A stretch of DNA of 52,330 nucleotides, taken from the NCBI RefSeq assembly GCF_001039355.2, contig NW_019775894.1:17210-69539 (forward strand), in the 5' to 3' direction. Positions 11,968 through 21,981 of this stretch are shown piece after piece. The notes beneath the pieces are model-generated. The model had not been told where the DNA came from and made no database searches. It saw only the letters and a list, made by a program, of their open reading frames with translations. The stretch is from Lingula anatina. Lineage: Eukaryota; Brachiopoda; Lingulata; Lingulida; Lingulidae. Position 1 is the first letter of the stretch. Each line of letters opens with the position of its first letter. The position numbers and the translations under genes were made by a program.

Positions 11968-12610
11968 GCAGGTTTGAGGAAAAAATCAGTTTTGAAGCAG
12001 ACGGACAAGATTGAATCATTGATATGGAATTTTCTCAATGTTATTATCATGTGAGACCAAACACCAAATGAAAGTTATGTGTCTGTCAGTTGCATATAAC
12101 AGTAATCAGCATCTGAATTTAGCCATAATAATATTCAATCATGTGTAATGATGATATGGCAACTGCATTGTAGCTGAAGGATAGTATGTTTATTCTGAAG
12201 TTTAGTTATTATCATCATAGTCGAGTCGCCACTCCCATAGGCCCAATAGTCGAACCCTGCAATGTTTTTTCCTGTAAACTTTTTTTGCTGAAACGCATTC
12301 TTTAGGTCGAGAGAAGCAAAATTAGCTTGGTTGCTACTTCCGAGACGTTGAGCATTTTTCAATATGGCCGTCAATTTATGAGGAAAAATAGAAAAACGAC
12401 CAGAAATCGCAAGGTATACTTTATTAAGGGCTTCTTTGAACGTTAATCCTATCAGAAGAGCTCAGCAGGAATGTTGGATACACTTAAGTGCGTAACATTT
12501 AGCAAAACATCAAAATGGCCGTCAAAACATATGGCATAACGTAAAAAAAGATGCAAAAATTGTCCGTTTTTCTTCATATTTAGTCTTGTAAAAACTATTT
12601 TCGCCATTTA

Positions 12611-14139
12611 TATTTATTTTCATTATCATATTTCGTTAGCCAAAAACCTAAGCTCTCAGAATAAACTATTTTGTCATTCCACAAATGGATGGGTAAGGGT
12701 ATCAGCCCCCAAGAGTCTGTTGCCACTCCCACGGGCTCCATAGTCGAATCCTTCTATGCTATTCCCTACTTTCTTTTTTTGAAGAACTAAGCTCTTTGAG
12801 GCTACATAAGCCAGTTTAGTTAGCTTTTCTTCCAGTTACTACTTCATAGACATAGATTAATTTTTAAAATCCAAAATGGCCGTCAAATAATTATGTACAA
12901 AAGCAATGTGTTGGGTCCAAACTGCACTGTATTCTGCACTTCAGATGGGTTTAAATCAATGTTGATCCTTTCAAGACTTTTTAATAGGATTACAGATAGG
13001 AACACTATACGTTGAATCCATTAAAAAATACAAAATTACCGCTACAACATGCTGGAAAAGGTTATGACGAGGTGTACTGGTAAGGTACAGTTATACTAAG
13101 TCTCCACAAAGTGCGGCAACACGTAGGATTGACCGTTTCATAAATTCTCTTTTTTTTTGTATTCAGGCTCAATCTGAAAAAATAATTATCAAGGGCCAGC
13201 AGGGATTTCCCCAGTATTTGGGATACAGGGAGTCCAAAATGTTAGTTTGCAACTTAGGCGCTAGTGAGAGGGGGAGGGGTAACAGGGCCGTAGCCTCCGG
13301 GGGGGCAGGGGGGGCAACTGCCCCCCCCTGGGATTTGAGGTGCAAAAAAAAAATAATCGCAATTTCTGACCTCTGATTGAGCAATAAATAACAGTTAAAA
13401 TGCACCAGAATGCAGTATTATACTTACAGTTTTAAAAAATTTTCACCACCGTGGGAGGGGGACAACCCCACCCANTTTATTTTCATTATCATATTTCGTT
13501 AGCCAAAAACCTAAGCTCTCAGAATAAACTATTTTGTCATTCCACAAATGGATGGGTAAGGGTATCAGCCCCCAAGAGTCTGTTGCCACTCCCACGGGCT
13601 CCATAGTCGAATCCTTCTATGCTATTCCCTACTTTCTTTTTTTGAAGAACTAAGCTCTTTGAGGCTACATAAGCCAGTTTAGTTAGCTTTTCTTCCAGTT
13701 ACTACTTCATAGACATAGATTAATTTTTAAAATCCAAAATGGCCGTCAAATAATTATGTACAAAAGCAATGTGTTGGGTCCAAACTGCACTGTATTCTGC
13801 ACTTCAGATGGGTTTAAATCAATGTTGATCCTTTCAAGACTTTTTAATAGGATTACAGATAGGAACACTATACGTTGAATCCATTAAAAAATACAAAATT
13901 ACCGCTACAACATGCTGGAAAAGGTTATGACGAGGTGTACTGGTAAGGTACAGTTATACTAAGTCTCCACAAAGTGCGGCAACACGTAGGATTGACCGTT
14001 TCATAAATTCTCTTTTTTTTATTCAGGCTCAATCTGAAAAAATAATTATCAAGGGCCAGCAGGGATTTCCCCAGTATTTGGGATACAGGGAGTCCAAAAT
14101 GTTAGTTTGCAACTTAGGCGCTAGTGAGAGGGGGAGGGG
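12611..14139. repeat. Direct duplication flanking a single N, probable assembly join
   Basis: Bases 12611..13278 and 13476..14140 are almost identical and in direct orientation; the second copy begins right after the N at 13475. Before the N, the first copy runs into a different G/C-run-rich repeat (13280..13330, GGGGGGGCAGGGGGGGC), which the second copy lacks. The simplest reading is two overlapping haplotype contigs, one with an extra insertion, joined without merging. Confidence 0.8.
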
Positions 14140-14836
14140 TAAACAATATTCGATAGTTAGCGGTAATACAGAATTCTAGATGTAGTTCAATTCAGCTGAG
14201 AGACATCATTTAGGTACGTAAAATTACTTTACAGAACATATGTGTCATTTAATTTTTCTTTTGATGGTTTGGTTATTTGCAAAGTGTCGCGTCTTGAGCC
14301 ATTAATTGAAATTAAAGAGAGTAATACGATTAATATGGAAGGAATACAAGAGTTTTTAACAAGAACAAAAATAATTTCGTAATGGGTTTTTGGAGCAACT
14401 TGTAACTGCGGAAAAGTGATGATAAAAGTGGAAATCTTAAAAAAACGAGCACTGTTAGCAAATTATAGGGTTTAGAATTTCTGTACAGCAAGTGACTTTA
14501 TGCGTTTAATCATTTAGTTTGAAGTGACATTCCAAAGTCACACCATGTCATGTCGCCGGGTAATGTCGCCATGGTCTATCCGGATGCTATGAAGATATGG
14601 ATTACGTTATGTACAAAACAATTCAAAGTAACGTAAGTTAAATCAATTATGTTCTACTCATCTATGGGTAATGGTAAAATTAGATAAAAAAAAAACATAA
14701 CTCTTATTCTTTTCCTTCCGATTTATGTGGCGTCTCCATCATCTACGCATCCTTTTTTTCAATTCATAAGGCCAACCCCATCAGTGATCAGTACTTCAGG
14801 ATAAAGTTAGTGCTACCTCAGCCTGCCTAAGTTGTT

Positions 14837-17800
14837 ATGGCTACCGGAGAAACAAAGTGCCTCTTCAGTCCATGTCACGGAAAAGGAGAGTTACATATAT
14901 TTAAGGACATTGCCGTGCAGAAGATTGTTTCATCAAGCAAATCGAAACGCGACGATCTGTACACAACACTGTCAGGTGATTGTCTAGCTCATAAATCATG
15001 TTACTGCAGCTACACGTCGGTAAGCAGAAACAATGAAAGAAGAAAAAGAAGCTACGCGCAGTCTGTCGTTTCAGAAAGGCTTTTAAAGTCTCAATGTAGT
15101 GACTTTGAATTTAATCGAGATTGTTTGTTATGCGGGGAAGAGTGTAAGGCAAAAGACCCCAAGAACCCCAACAGATGGATTCCGGTTAGACAATGCACCA
15201 CTGTAGATAGAGATAGTGGTACCACGTTTAAGCAGAGCTTGGAGAGTCTCTGCCATGACAGAAAAGATCAGTGGGCTAACGAGGTAATGGCCAGACTTAG
15301 CGCGGCCATTGACCTTCACGCTGCTGACGCACAATACCATGTCCACTGTTACGACAGTTTCCGTAAAATTCCTGCGATCTGCTCCTCTATGGAACTTCTA
15401 GATGAAGCGCTGAGATCCGTTATCTCTACGATGGCTAAGAATAAGACTGACACTTGGACAACCTCTGAGCTGTATGCCATGTATAACGATGCCTTGGGCA
15501 CGGTATCAAAAAGGCAGTTCTTGTCAAGTGTAACATCCTACTTTGGCAAGGAGCTACTCACACTAAATATCGAGGGTTGCGACAGCATCATTGGTTTTAA
15601 AGCCAATCTTGGGCAGTTTATTAAAATTGTAAAGAAAAATAGAAGCAAGAACGACGACGATGAAGGGATAGACATGCTAGTAAGAAAGATTCAGAATGAG
15701 GTCTTGGCAATTACCAAGCCTACAGACTACGACCTCGATACCTTTACTCGTGACAAAGTCATTAAGAGCACCAGTGCAACCCTACTCCAATTTATTGCTA
15801 GCCTTGTATCAGGGGGCACCATCACCAAGCCTTCACTGACCCTGGCGCAGTGCATTCAGCAGCACATTGGTGATGCAGGCAGAAACCAGACCACGCTTGG
15901 CCTGGCAGTGAAACTGCATCACAAGTATGGGAGTTCAGAACTAATCAGGACTCTCAATGAGCACGGAATCACTAGTAGTTACGACGAAGTGTTGCGATTC
16001 CGCAAGTCAGTGGCCAAGTTTGTGTTGGAGAATCAGAATGATTACCACAGGAAGCTAGGCTTAAGTGCGGAGATCGGTCCTATTTTCAGCTGGGCTGATA
16101 ACTATGACTTGTACATCACGAGTCCAAATGGAATGAAAAGCACTCATACCATGGTCATGGAGTTCACCCAACATCCTGCCGGCATTATCAATACAGGTAA
16201 CGTTGGCGTGATGAAGATGAAGATTCCTCGACTCACAAAGCATGAGTTGTCCACTCTGCGATTTATACCATCGGCAATACAGATAGAGCACTATGCAGGG
16301 CCTTCCAAGGTTAAACCACCTGTTCTACCTTCGAAAACCTTGTCTGTAGAGGAGGCGCAGCTTCAGTCCGCTGCTGTCACTTTCAGTCAACAACAAGACG
16401 CGGCATGGCTGTCGCAAATCTTTGAGAGTGAAAACTCCGTTGAATGGGCTGGCTTTAATGCCCAGCAAGACCGACTCAAAGGTGCCTCTACCAAGAAGCC
16501 AAAGACATTAGTGGTGTTTGGACCGATGATTGACTCACCCCCTGCACATCCTGACACCGTTCTGACTACACTTGTGTATCTCGAAAGAAGTCTGAAATCT
16601 TTTGGGATGCAGTACACTCACCTCACAGTTGACCTTCAGCTGTATCAGACTGCATGCTTAGTTCAGTGGAATGACCCTCAGCGCTGGAACAACGTAATTC
16701 TTCACCCGGGCATGATGCATACATTAATGAGTTTCCTGGGTTGTATAGGGACTCTGATGAAGGGATCCGGAGTGGACATCCTCATAGGCGCAGCTTTTGG
16801 TGGCATAACCAGCATCATCAGCGGAAAGGCTTGGACGAACGCTCTACGAGCATACCGTCTAATCGTGGCAGTGTTACTCAAGAGATTCTTCTCCAATGGC
16901 GCCAAAACATACCATGAGCTAAGTGACTACCTGGAGACATCAAGAGGGCATCCAACTGGAAGACTATGGGTAGACTGTCTTATCAAGCCTACATTGCTGT
17001 CTCTAATGTTTCTACGCGGAGAACGCAATGGTGACTTTCTTCTCCAACAACACTGCTTGAAGGCGATGCTGCCATATTTCTTTGCAGCAGGTCACCAAAA
17101 TTATGCGCGATACCTTAGCTGGTATGTGCGACAGATGGAACACCTGCCCCAGCGTGCCAAGGAGGACCTATTGAATGGCGCACATGTTTGTAGGCACACA
17201 GACGGCGGCACTGCAGTATCAGCTGATCAGTATGGTGAGCAGACGTATATCAGGCAGGGAAAGGGTTCCGGCGGTATGAAAGGTATTTCAACGAGTGCCG
17301 ATCAAGTGGCAGTGTGGGTAAACAGTTTTAGTGTGTGTGCACATTTCAACATAGCCATGGATCACATGTATAGTGAAAATGTGGAGAGTGAACAACCCGA
17401 TTGTGATGTGAATGAAGATGAAAAGAAGATGCACAAGGAGGAAGGAACACAGAGAAGAAATTTGGACAACGACGATAGAAGAAAGATAGCACTGGAGTTG
17501 AATAAATACTCCCACCCCCTTACCGAGCAGCATCCAGGTGTTTATAACATCTGCAATGGCCAGGTGGCACCCGATAGCGTAAATGTCCAAAATGCACTGG
17601 CCATTGGCAGTGAACAAAGCAGGCAGTTTTCTGCTTCACTGAGCACTGGTTTCCACGCAACCATAAAGAAGACAGTCAAAACGATGGAGGTGCTGAAGAA
17701 GGCAGTAACTGTTAAGGGAAAAGCCATCTATGATATCGAGACGCTGTTTAGTCGGTTGTTAATTGTAGGACAGCAGCGCAGCGTGGAGATATCTGATGTA

Positions 17801-19153
17801 TTTCAATTTGAGCTAAGTCCTGTTCCCCCTGCCCTGATCGATGAGTATGGCTGCTTGAGAAAGGGCAATAAGTCAGTACTCGTCAGGTGCCTCGGAATCC
17901 TAGTCACAACTCCACCTGCTCCAGATGTTGTGCTGGTTGACGCCGGGCAGTTGCTTTACCACGTCGTGTGGCCCGCCGGCGGGACTGCAGGTGACTTAGC
18001 CGCAAGTTTTGGCGCACGTCTGTCCCACTACCCCGAAGATTCAAAGAAAGTCGTGCTCTTTGACAGGTATGATGAAGAAACTCCCAGCCCTAAGGAACAC
18101 GAGCGTATGAGACGAGGAAGCGCCAAAGAACTCCGGATTACTCCAAACACCAGCCTTCCTTGCCGCGAAGCCATTCTTCACAATACGAAGAACAAGAGTC
18201 TCCTCAACAACATTCTCTGTACATATCGTCTCCCACACAACATACAGCTCGTGAATAAGATGGACTGTGCAGTAACCCATGTTGAGGCAGATGTCACCCT
18301 CTCCAGTTATATGTTAAAGGCAGTGGCGGAGGGCGCCGAGACAATACGCATTCTTAGTGATGACACAGATGTCTTTGTCCTCTTGGTCTATTGGGCATCA
18401 AAGATGAAGATAGATGCTACGATTCAAATGGAAAAGTGGAGTGGTGATGTCCTTGACATAAATGCTACTGTAGAGCAGTTAGGGCCAAGGAAATGCAGCC
18501 AGTTACTAGGTGTCCACGCACTGTCAGGCTGTGATACAGTATCGTACCCCTTTGGAAAAGGAAAGCAGTCGGCACTGAAGCTGCTAGAAACAGATATACC
18601 AGGACTGGATCAAGTGCTTGGAGAGCCTGGTGTAACCCACGCTGAGCTTAAGATGACAGCTGATGCTTTCTTTTTACCCCTTTACGGACAGGCAGAATGT
18701 GCAACATTGAATGAGGCCCGTGCTCGCTTCTTTCGCTGTCGAAAGAAACCCCCGCCTCTTAAAAAACTGCCACCGACTGATGACAACCTGAAGCTACATG
18801 TGCTTCGAGCTCATCTACAGATGTCACTGTGGAAGGCTGCAGACAAACGGGACCCACCTGAAGAAACTCGAGACATTTCAAACTTTGGTTGGACCATTGA
18901 TGGATCAACCATCGTCCCGACCATTTCATCGGCACCGGTGGCTCCTCAAGTGCTGCTCGATGTGGTCAGCTGCAGCTGTGCTGTAGTAGGCGGCAAGGCT
19001 TGCAGCGGTGCACGATGCAGTTGCAATAACTCAGGTCTCTCATGCACTGACTACTGCAAGTGCGAGGGAGGAATCTCATGTTGTGGGCATTTTACTAATC
19101 CATTAGACATTGACAATGAAGAACAGTTAGACGGAGAATATGACGAAGTCTAA
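14837..19153 (+). CDS. Transposase with XPG/PIN-like nuclease domain (AcademX-like), intact
   Basis: A single-exon frame of 1438 aa with no internal stop. The N-terminus is Cys/His rich (C8, C13, CYC, CLLCGEEC near 96-103, YHVHCYDSF near 167), typical of transposase DNA-binding fingers. The middle has candidate acidic catalytic positions in SWADNYDLY (about 418) and THLTVDLQLY (about 595), and HPGMMHTLMSFLGCIG (about 625). The C-terminal third resembles the XPG/FEN1 fold: VVLVDAGQLLYHVVW (about 1030), VVLFDRYDEETPSPKEHERM (about 1070), ILSDDTDVFVLL (about 1171) and HALSGCDT (about 1227), where FEN1-type nucleases have acidic metal ligands. It ends in a CxC-rich tail (CSC...CSC...CKC...CC, about 1378-1420). 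Transposase plus XPG nuclease is the published hallmark of AcademX elements; that match is from memory. AATAAA lies at 19391. Host domestication is unlikely given the flanking inverted repeats. Confidence 0.9.
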   Translation: MATGETKCLFSPCHGKGELHIFKDIAVQKIVSSSKSKRDDLYTTLSGDCLAHKSCYCSYTSVSRNNERRKRSYAQSVVSERLLKSQCSDFEFNRDCLLCGEECKAKDPKNPNRWIPVRQCTTVDRDSGTTFKQSLESLCHDRKDQWANEVMARLSAAIDLHAADAQYHVHCYDSFRKIPAICSSMELLDEALRSVISTMAKNKTDTWTTSELYAMYNDALGTVSKRQFLSSVTSYFGKELLTLNIEGCDSIIGFKANLGQFIKIVKKNRSKNDDDEGIDMLVRKIQNEVLAITKPTDYDLDTFTRDKVIKSTSATLLQFIASLVSGGTITKPSLTLAQCIQQHIGDAGRNQTTLGLAVKLHHKYGSSELIRTLNEHGITSSYDEVLRFRKSVAKFVLENQNDYHRKLGLSAEIGPIFSWADNYDLYITSPNGMKSTHTMVMEFTQHPAGIINTGNVGVMKMKIPRLTKHELSTLRFIPSAIQIEHYAGPSKVKPPVLPSKTLSVEEAQLQSAAVTFSQQQDAAWLSQIFESENSVEWAGFNAQQDRLKGASTKKPKTLVVFGPMIDSPPAHPDTVLTTLVYLERSLKSFGMQYTHLTVDLQLYQTACLVQWNDPQRWNNVILHPGMMHTLMSFLGCIGTLMKGSGVDILIGAAFGGITSIISGKAWTNALRAYRLIVAVLLKRFFSNGAKTYHELSDYLETSRGHPTGRLWVDCLIKPTLLSLMFLRGERNGDFLLQQHCLKAMLPYFFAAGHQNYARYLSWYVRQMEHLPQRAKEDLLNGAHVCRHTDGGTAVSADQYGEQTYIRQGKGSGGMKGISTSADQVAVWVNSFSVCAHFNIAMDHMYSENVESEQPDCDVNEDEKKMHKEEGTQRRNLDNDDRRKIALELNKYSHPLTEQHPGVYNICNGQVAPDSVNVQNALAIGSEQSRQFSASLSTGFHATIKKTVKTMEVLKKAVTVKGKAIYDIETLFSRLLIVGQQRSVEISDVFQFELSPVPPALIDEYGCLRKGNKSVLVRCLGILVTTPPAPDVVLVDAGQLLYHVVWPAGGTAGDLAASFGARLSHYPEDSKKVVLFDRYDEETPSPKEHERMRRGSAKELRITPNTSLPCREAILHNTKNKSLLNNILCTYRLPHNIQLVNKMDCAVTHVEADVTLSSYMLKAVAEGAETIRILSDDTDVFVLLVYWASKMKIDATIQMEKWSGDVLDINATVEQLGPRKCSQLLGVHALSGCDTVSYPFGKGKQSALKLLETDIPGLDQVLGEPGVTHAELKMTADAFFLPLYGQAECATLNEARARFFRCRKKPPPLKKLPPTDDNLKLHVLRAHLQMSLWKAADKRDPPEETRDISNFGWTIDGSTIVPTISSAPVAPQVLLDVVSCSCAVVGGKACSGARCSCNNSGLSCTDYCKCEGGISCCGHFTNPLDIDNEEQLDGEYDEV

Positions 19154-20334
19154 AATAAGATTATGCCCAAGACTTGTCAAGAACTTGATTTAGTATTAAG
19201 AAAATCGATTTGATTAGTTGTCACGTAATGACTGAGATATCCGCATTTAATGTTTTTTTAATCATAGAGTAGTATTGGCGGACATATTGCTTTTCGTTGT
19301 TGTTTTATTTATCCAAAGAATCTGTTTAATTGTGCATCCTGTCTTGACTGCAGGTATAAATTTTTCTTTTTGTATATTTATATTTGATTTAATAAAAGTC
19401 TTTTTCAGTTAAAGAACTTGTGGTTTTACAGCTCTTTTTCGTCCTTTCCATTACGTTTTGGAGGCCATTTTTGTTTTTTTTTTATTCAAATGACTAACTG
19501 AGATGTAATAAGTGATTGCAATTTACAAGTATGTATAAATAAACATCCAATGATGAACAATGGTGTGAAGAATATACATACTGATTTGAACGTAATGCTC
19601 TTGCTATTCATATAACAAATTGACGGCCATCTTGTACTGTGAAACCTGATCAATATCCTAAACGTATCAACTGGCAAAGAAACACAAGTTTAGTTGTATT
19701 TTCACAGTTTTCAAGCTCAGGTGATATAATTTCTTTTATAAAGTTTGCAAGATATGACAAAGCAGGCTTCGACTGTGGGGCTCGTTGGAGTGCAAATGAA
19801 ATTCCGGGAGCTGACACCATCTGCCACCATTTGTAGAATGTCAAAAAACTTTTTTCTCAGAGTTTGGGATCATGGCTAACAAAATATTATAATGAAAATA
19901 AATATAAGTGGCAAAAATAGTTTTTACAAGACTAAATGTGCAGAAAAACGGACAATTTTTGAATCTTTTTTTACATTATACCATATGTTTTGACGGCCAT
20001 TTTGATGTTTTGCTAAAAGTTACGCACTTAAGTGTATCCAACATTCCTGCTGTGCTCTTCTGATAGGATTAACGTTCAAAGAAGCCCTTAATAAAGAATA
20101 CCTGGCCATTTCTGGTCCTTTTTCTATTTTTCCTCATAAATTGACGGCCATATTGAAAAATGCTCAACGTCTCGGAAGTAGCAACCAAGCTAATTTTGCT
20201 TCTCTCGACCTAAAGAATGCACTTCAGCAAAAAAAGTTTACAGGAAAAAACATTGCAGGGTTAGCGTTCTGGCTACTCGACTATTAATGATGGAGTGGAT
20301 GCAGAAATGAAATATAAGTTTGTACCGGTAGTTA

Positions 20335-20700
20335 GCATGGCTGTGCTTGAAGAAAGAAAAGAAGACACTATCTAGAAAAGAAGACACTATCTAGTTGTTC
20401 TTGGAGAAGTGACCACAGTATACTGGTGGATATTCTTGGAGAATTGAGGACTACAGGAATTTTGTAGAAGTTGGGACTATATAAAAATTTTTGGAGAAGC
20501 TAAGACTACAGAAAAATTTCAAAAGAGGCTAAGACTTTATAGAAACATGGAGAATTAAGGACTACAGAGATATTTTTGTAAGAATTTAGGACTATGCATA
20601 TCCATTTTTTTGGGAGAAGTTAGGTCTATGGAAATATTCTAGTATTAGATTAATATGGATTAATAGAGAGATACTGCCAAGAGGTAGAACAAGTGGAGAG
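20335..20700. repeat. Degenerate tandem repeat (GGAGAA-TTAGGACTA unit), 3' flank of the TPR pseudogene
   Basis: Loose repeats of roughly 35-40 bp built on GGAGAAGTTAGGACTAT followed by an A/T stretch, ending in GCCAAGAGGTAGAAC (about 20676). A similar repeat ending GCCAAGAGGTAGGAC lies at 30500..30790, beyond the 3' end of the second TPR gene, so it is part of the duplicated block. A 19-20-bp exact tandem (AAAAGAAGACACTATCTAG) sits at 20355..20394. Sequence from 20700 to 21200 shows no gene. Confidence 0.65.
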
Positions 20701-21697
20701 CCTTTCAGTGCCCACTGAAATTATGGCATAAGTAACCTCAGCACCTGGCTGTGTTTTATTTCATGGGCACAATTGGGATGAAAAAAGACGAGATGTGCAG
20801 TTACATTTTTTTACTGTACTGCATTTAAAAGAGACTAAATGCCAGAATTTTCAACATATTCAACATACATCTGTCTTGAAAGTTCAACCCCCTTGTAGAA
20901 TAATAAATTTTTCCCATTGTGTTAAGTAACACTTTAAATTACAGTTTCATGTGTTTTGAAGAGTTATATTACAGAAAGTGTCCATTTTTAAGCATTCAAA
21001 GCTTGCAGTGCACAACCAACATTATTATGAGTCAGTATTAAAGGGTGTTTGCAGTCTAACACCTATTCTCTAATTTTATTCCATTTATTTTTATATGCAA
21101 GCTTTTTTTATTCACCCATTTATTCCAGTACTTTCCTGGTATTGTTGTATCAGGTGGCCCTTTAAGAATGATTAGATGCTAGACTCTCTTTCCTGACTCA
21201 TTTCACTGATGTTTTTTAACATATTTTACTGCCTCTTTGGACTGACCCATTTTCACAAGTAAAGTAAAAGTAAAATTGCACATTGCAGCAACATCAGGGT
21301 GTTTGGGACCTAGCAGCTCCTTTTTCAGTTTGTGACATCTTTTTAAATATGGAAGTGCTCTTTGGTAGTCACCCATGGCTTCAAGTAAAGAACCAATATT
21401 GAAATATAATTGGGCAGTATTAGAATGTTTGGGGCCTAGCACTTCTTCCATCACTTCTTTGCATTTTTTGTAATAATCTAATGCCTCTGTGAACTTTCCC
21501 ATGTCTTTCAGTACCAAAGCAATATTGTACACTCTTGTTATAATATAGCAGTATCAGTGTGTTTAAGACCTAGGACCTCTTTCCTAACTTCCAGGCCTTT
21601 TTTTAGATAGCCCAGTGCCTCTTTGTACTCACCCATGTGTTGTAGTACATTACCAATATTGTTGTATGAGGCAGCAGTATCAGGGTGTTTGAGACCT

Positions 21698-21981
21698 CCC
21701 GCACGAAAATGCAGTAGTATCGAAGTAGCAAAGAAGCATTAACGCAATAGTGGTGTGGAGCATATTTGCAGTAGAAATGCAGCATAGCCTACTGCAATTC
21801 TACTTCAAAAATTACATAGGGTCGTACAGAGGAGGAGCATTAATGCAGTAGATTTGCAGCATGATAGAAGCATGTTTCAAATATGCTAATTAGCTCCCCA
21901 GTCGAAGCAGATTTGAAGCATGTTTGCAGTAGAATTGCAGTAGTCTACTGCGCTGGAGTATCTACTGCGTTTTCTTGCGGG
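21698..21981. mobile_element. GCAGTAG-rich MITE, copy 1, inserted in a TPR repeat
   Basis: A 284-bp element with inverted ends CCCGCACGAAAATGCAGTAG and TACTGCGTTTTCTTGCGGG. The interior is full of GCAGTAG and CTACTGC motifs. It splits a TPR codon run: the coding sequence reads straight through if the element and one copy of the dinucleotide CT are removed, so the target duplication is at most 2 bp. Two further copies in the same orientation are at 48684..48976 and 50131..50414. Confidence 0.93.

Larger units (their letters stand above)
12218..20283 (+). mobile_element. Large DNA transposon with long terminal inverted repeats, AcademX-like
   Basis: The outer ends TAGTCGAGTCGCC (12218) and GGCTACTCGACTA (ending 20283) are inverted. 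The inverted similarity runs on for roughly 800 bp on each side: around 12250..12375 with 20140..20260, 12480..12640 with 19860..20050, and 12690..12890 with 19620..19830. The motif ATGGCCGTCAA recurs at matching distances from both ends (12364, 12515, 12876 on the left; 20141, 19990, 19620 inverted on the right). The left arm also repeats itself: the 12218..12374 module recurs, diverged, at 12708..12886. The single gene inside encodes a 1438-aa transposase. The target duplication is unclear; a TA dinucleotide fits if the repeats start GTCGAG. About 0.88 kb of the left half is duplicated around an N (13475), so the true length may be nearer 7.2 kb. The element may still be active. Confidence 0.88.

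Noticed and set aside
14837-19153. Host gene rather than transposase
   Set aside because: A single large exon between long inverted arms and a transposase-type Cys/His N-terminus point to a mobile element.
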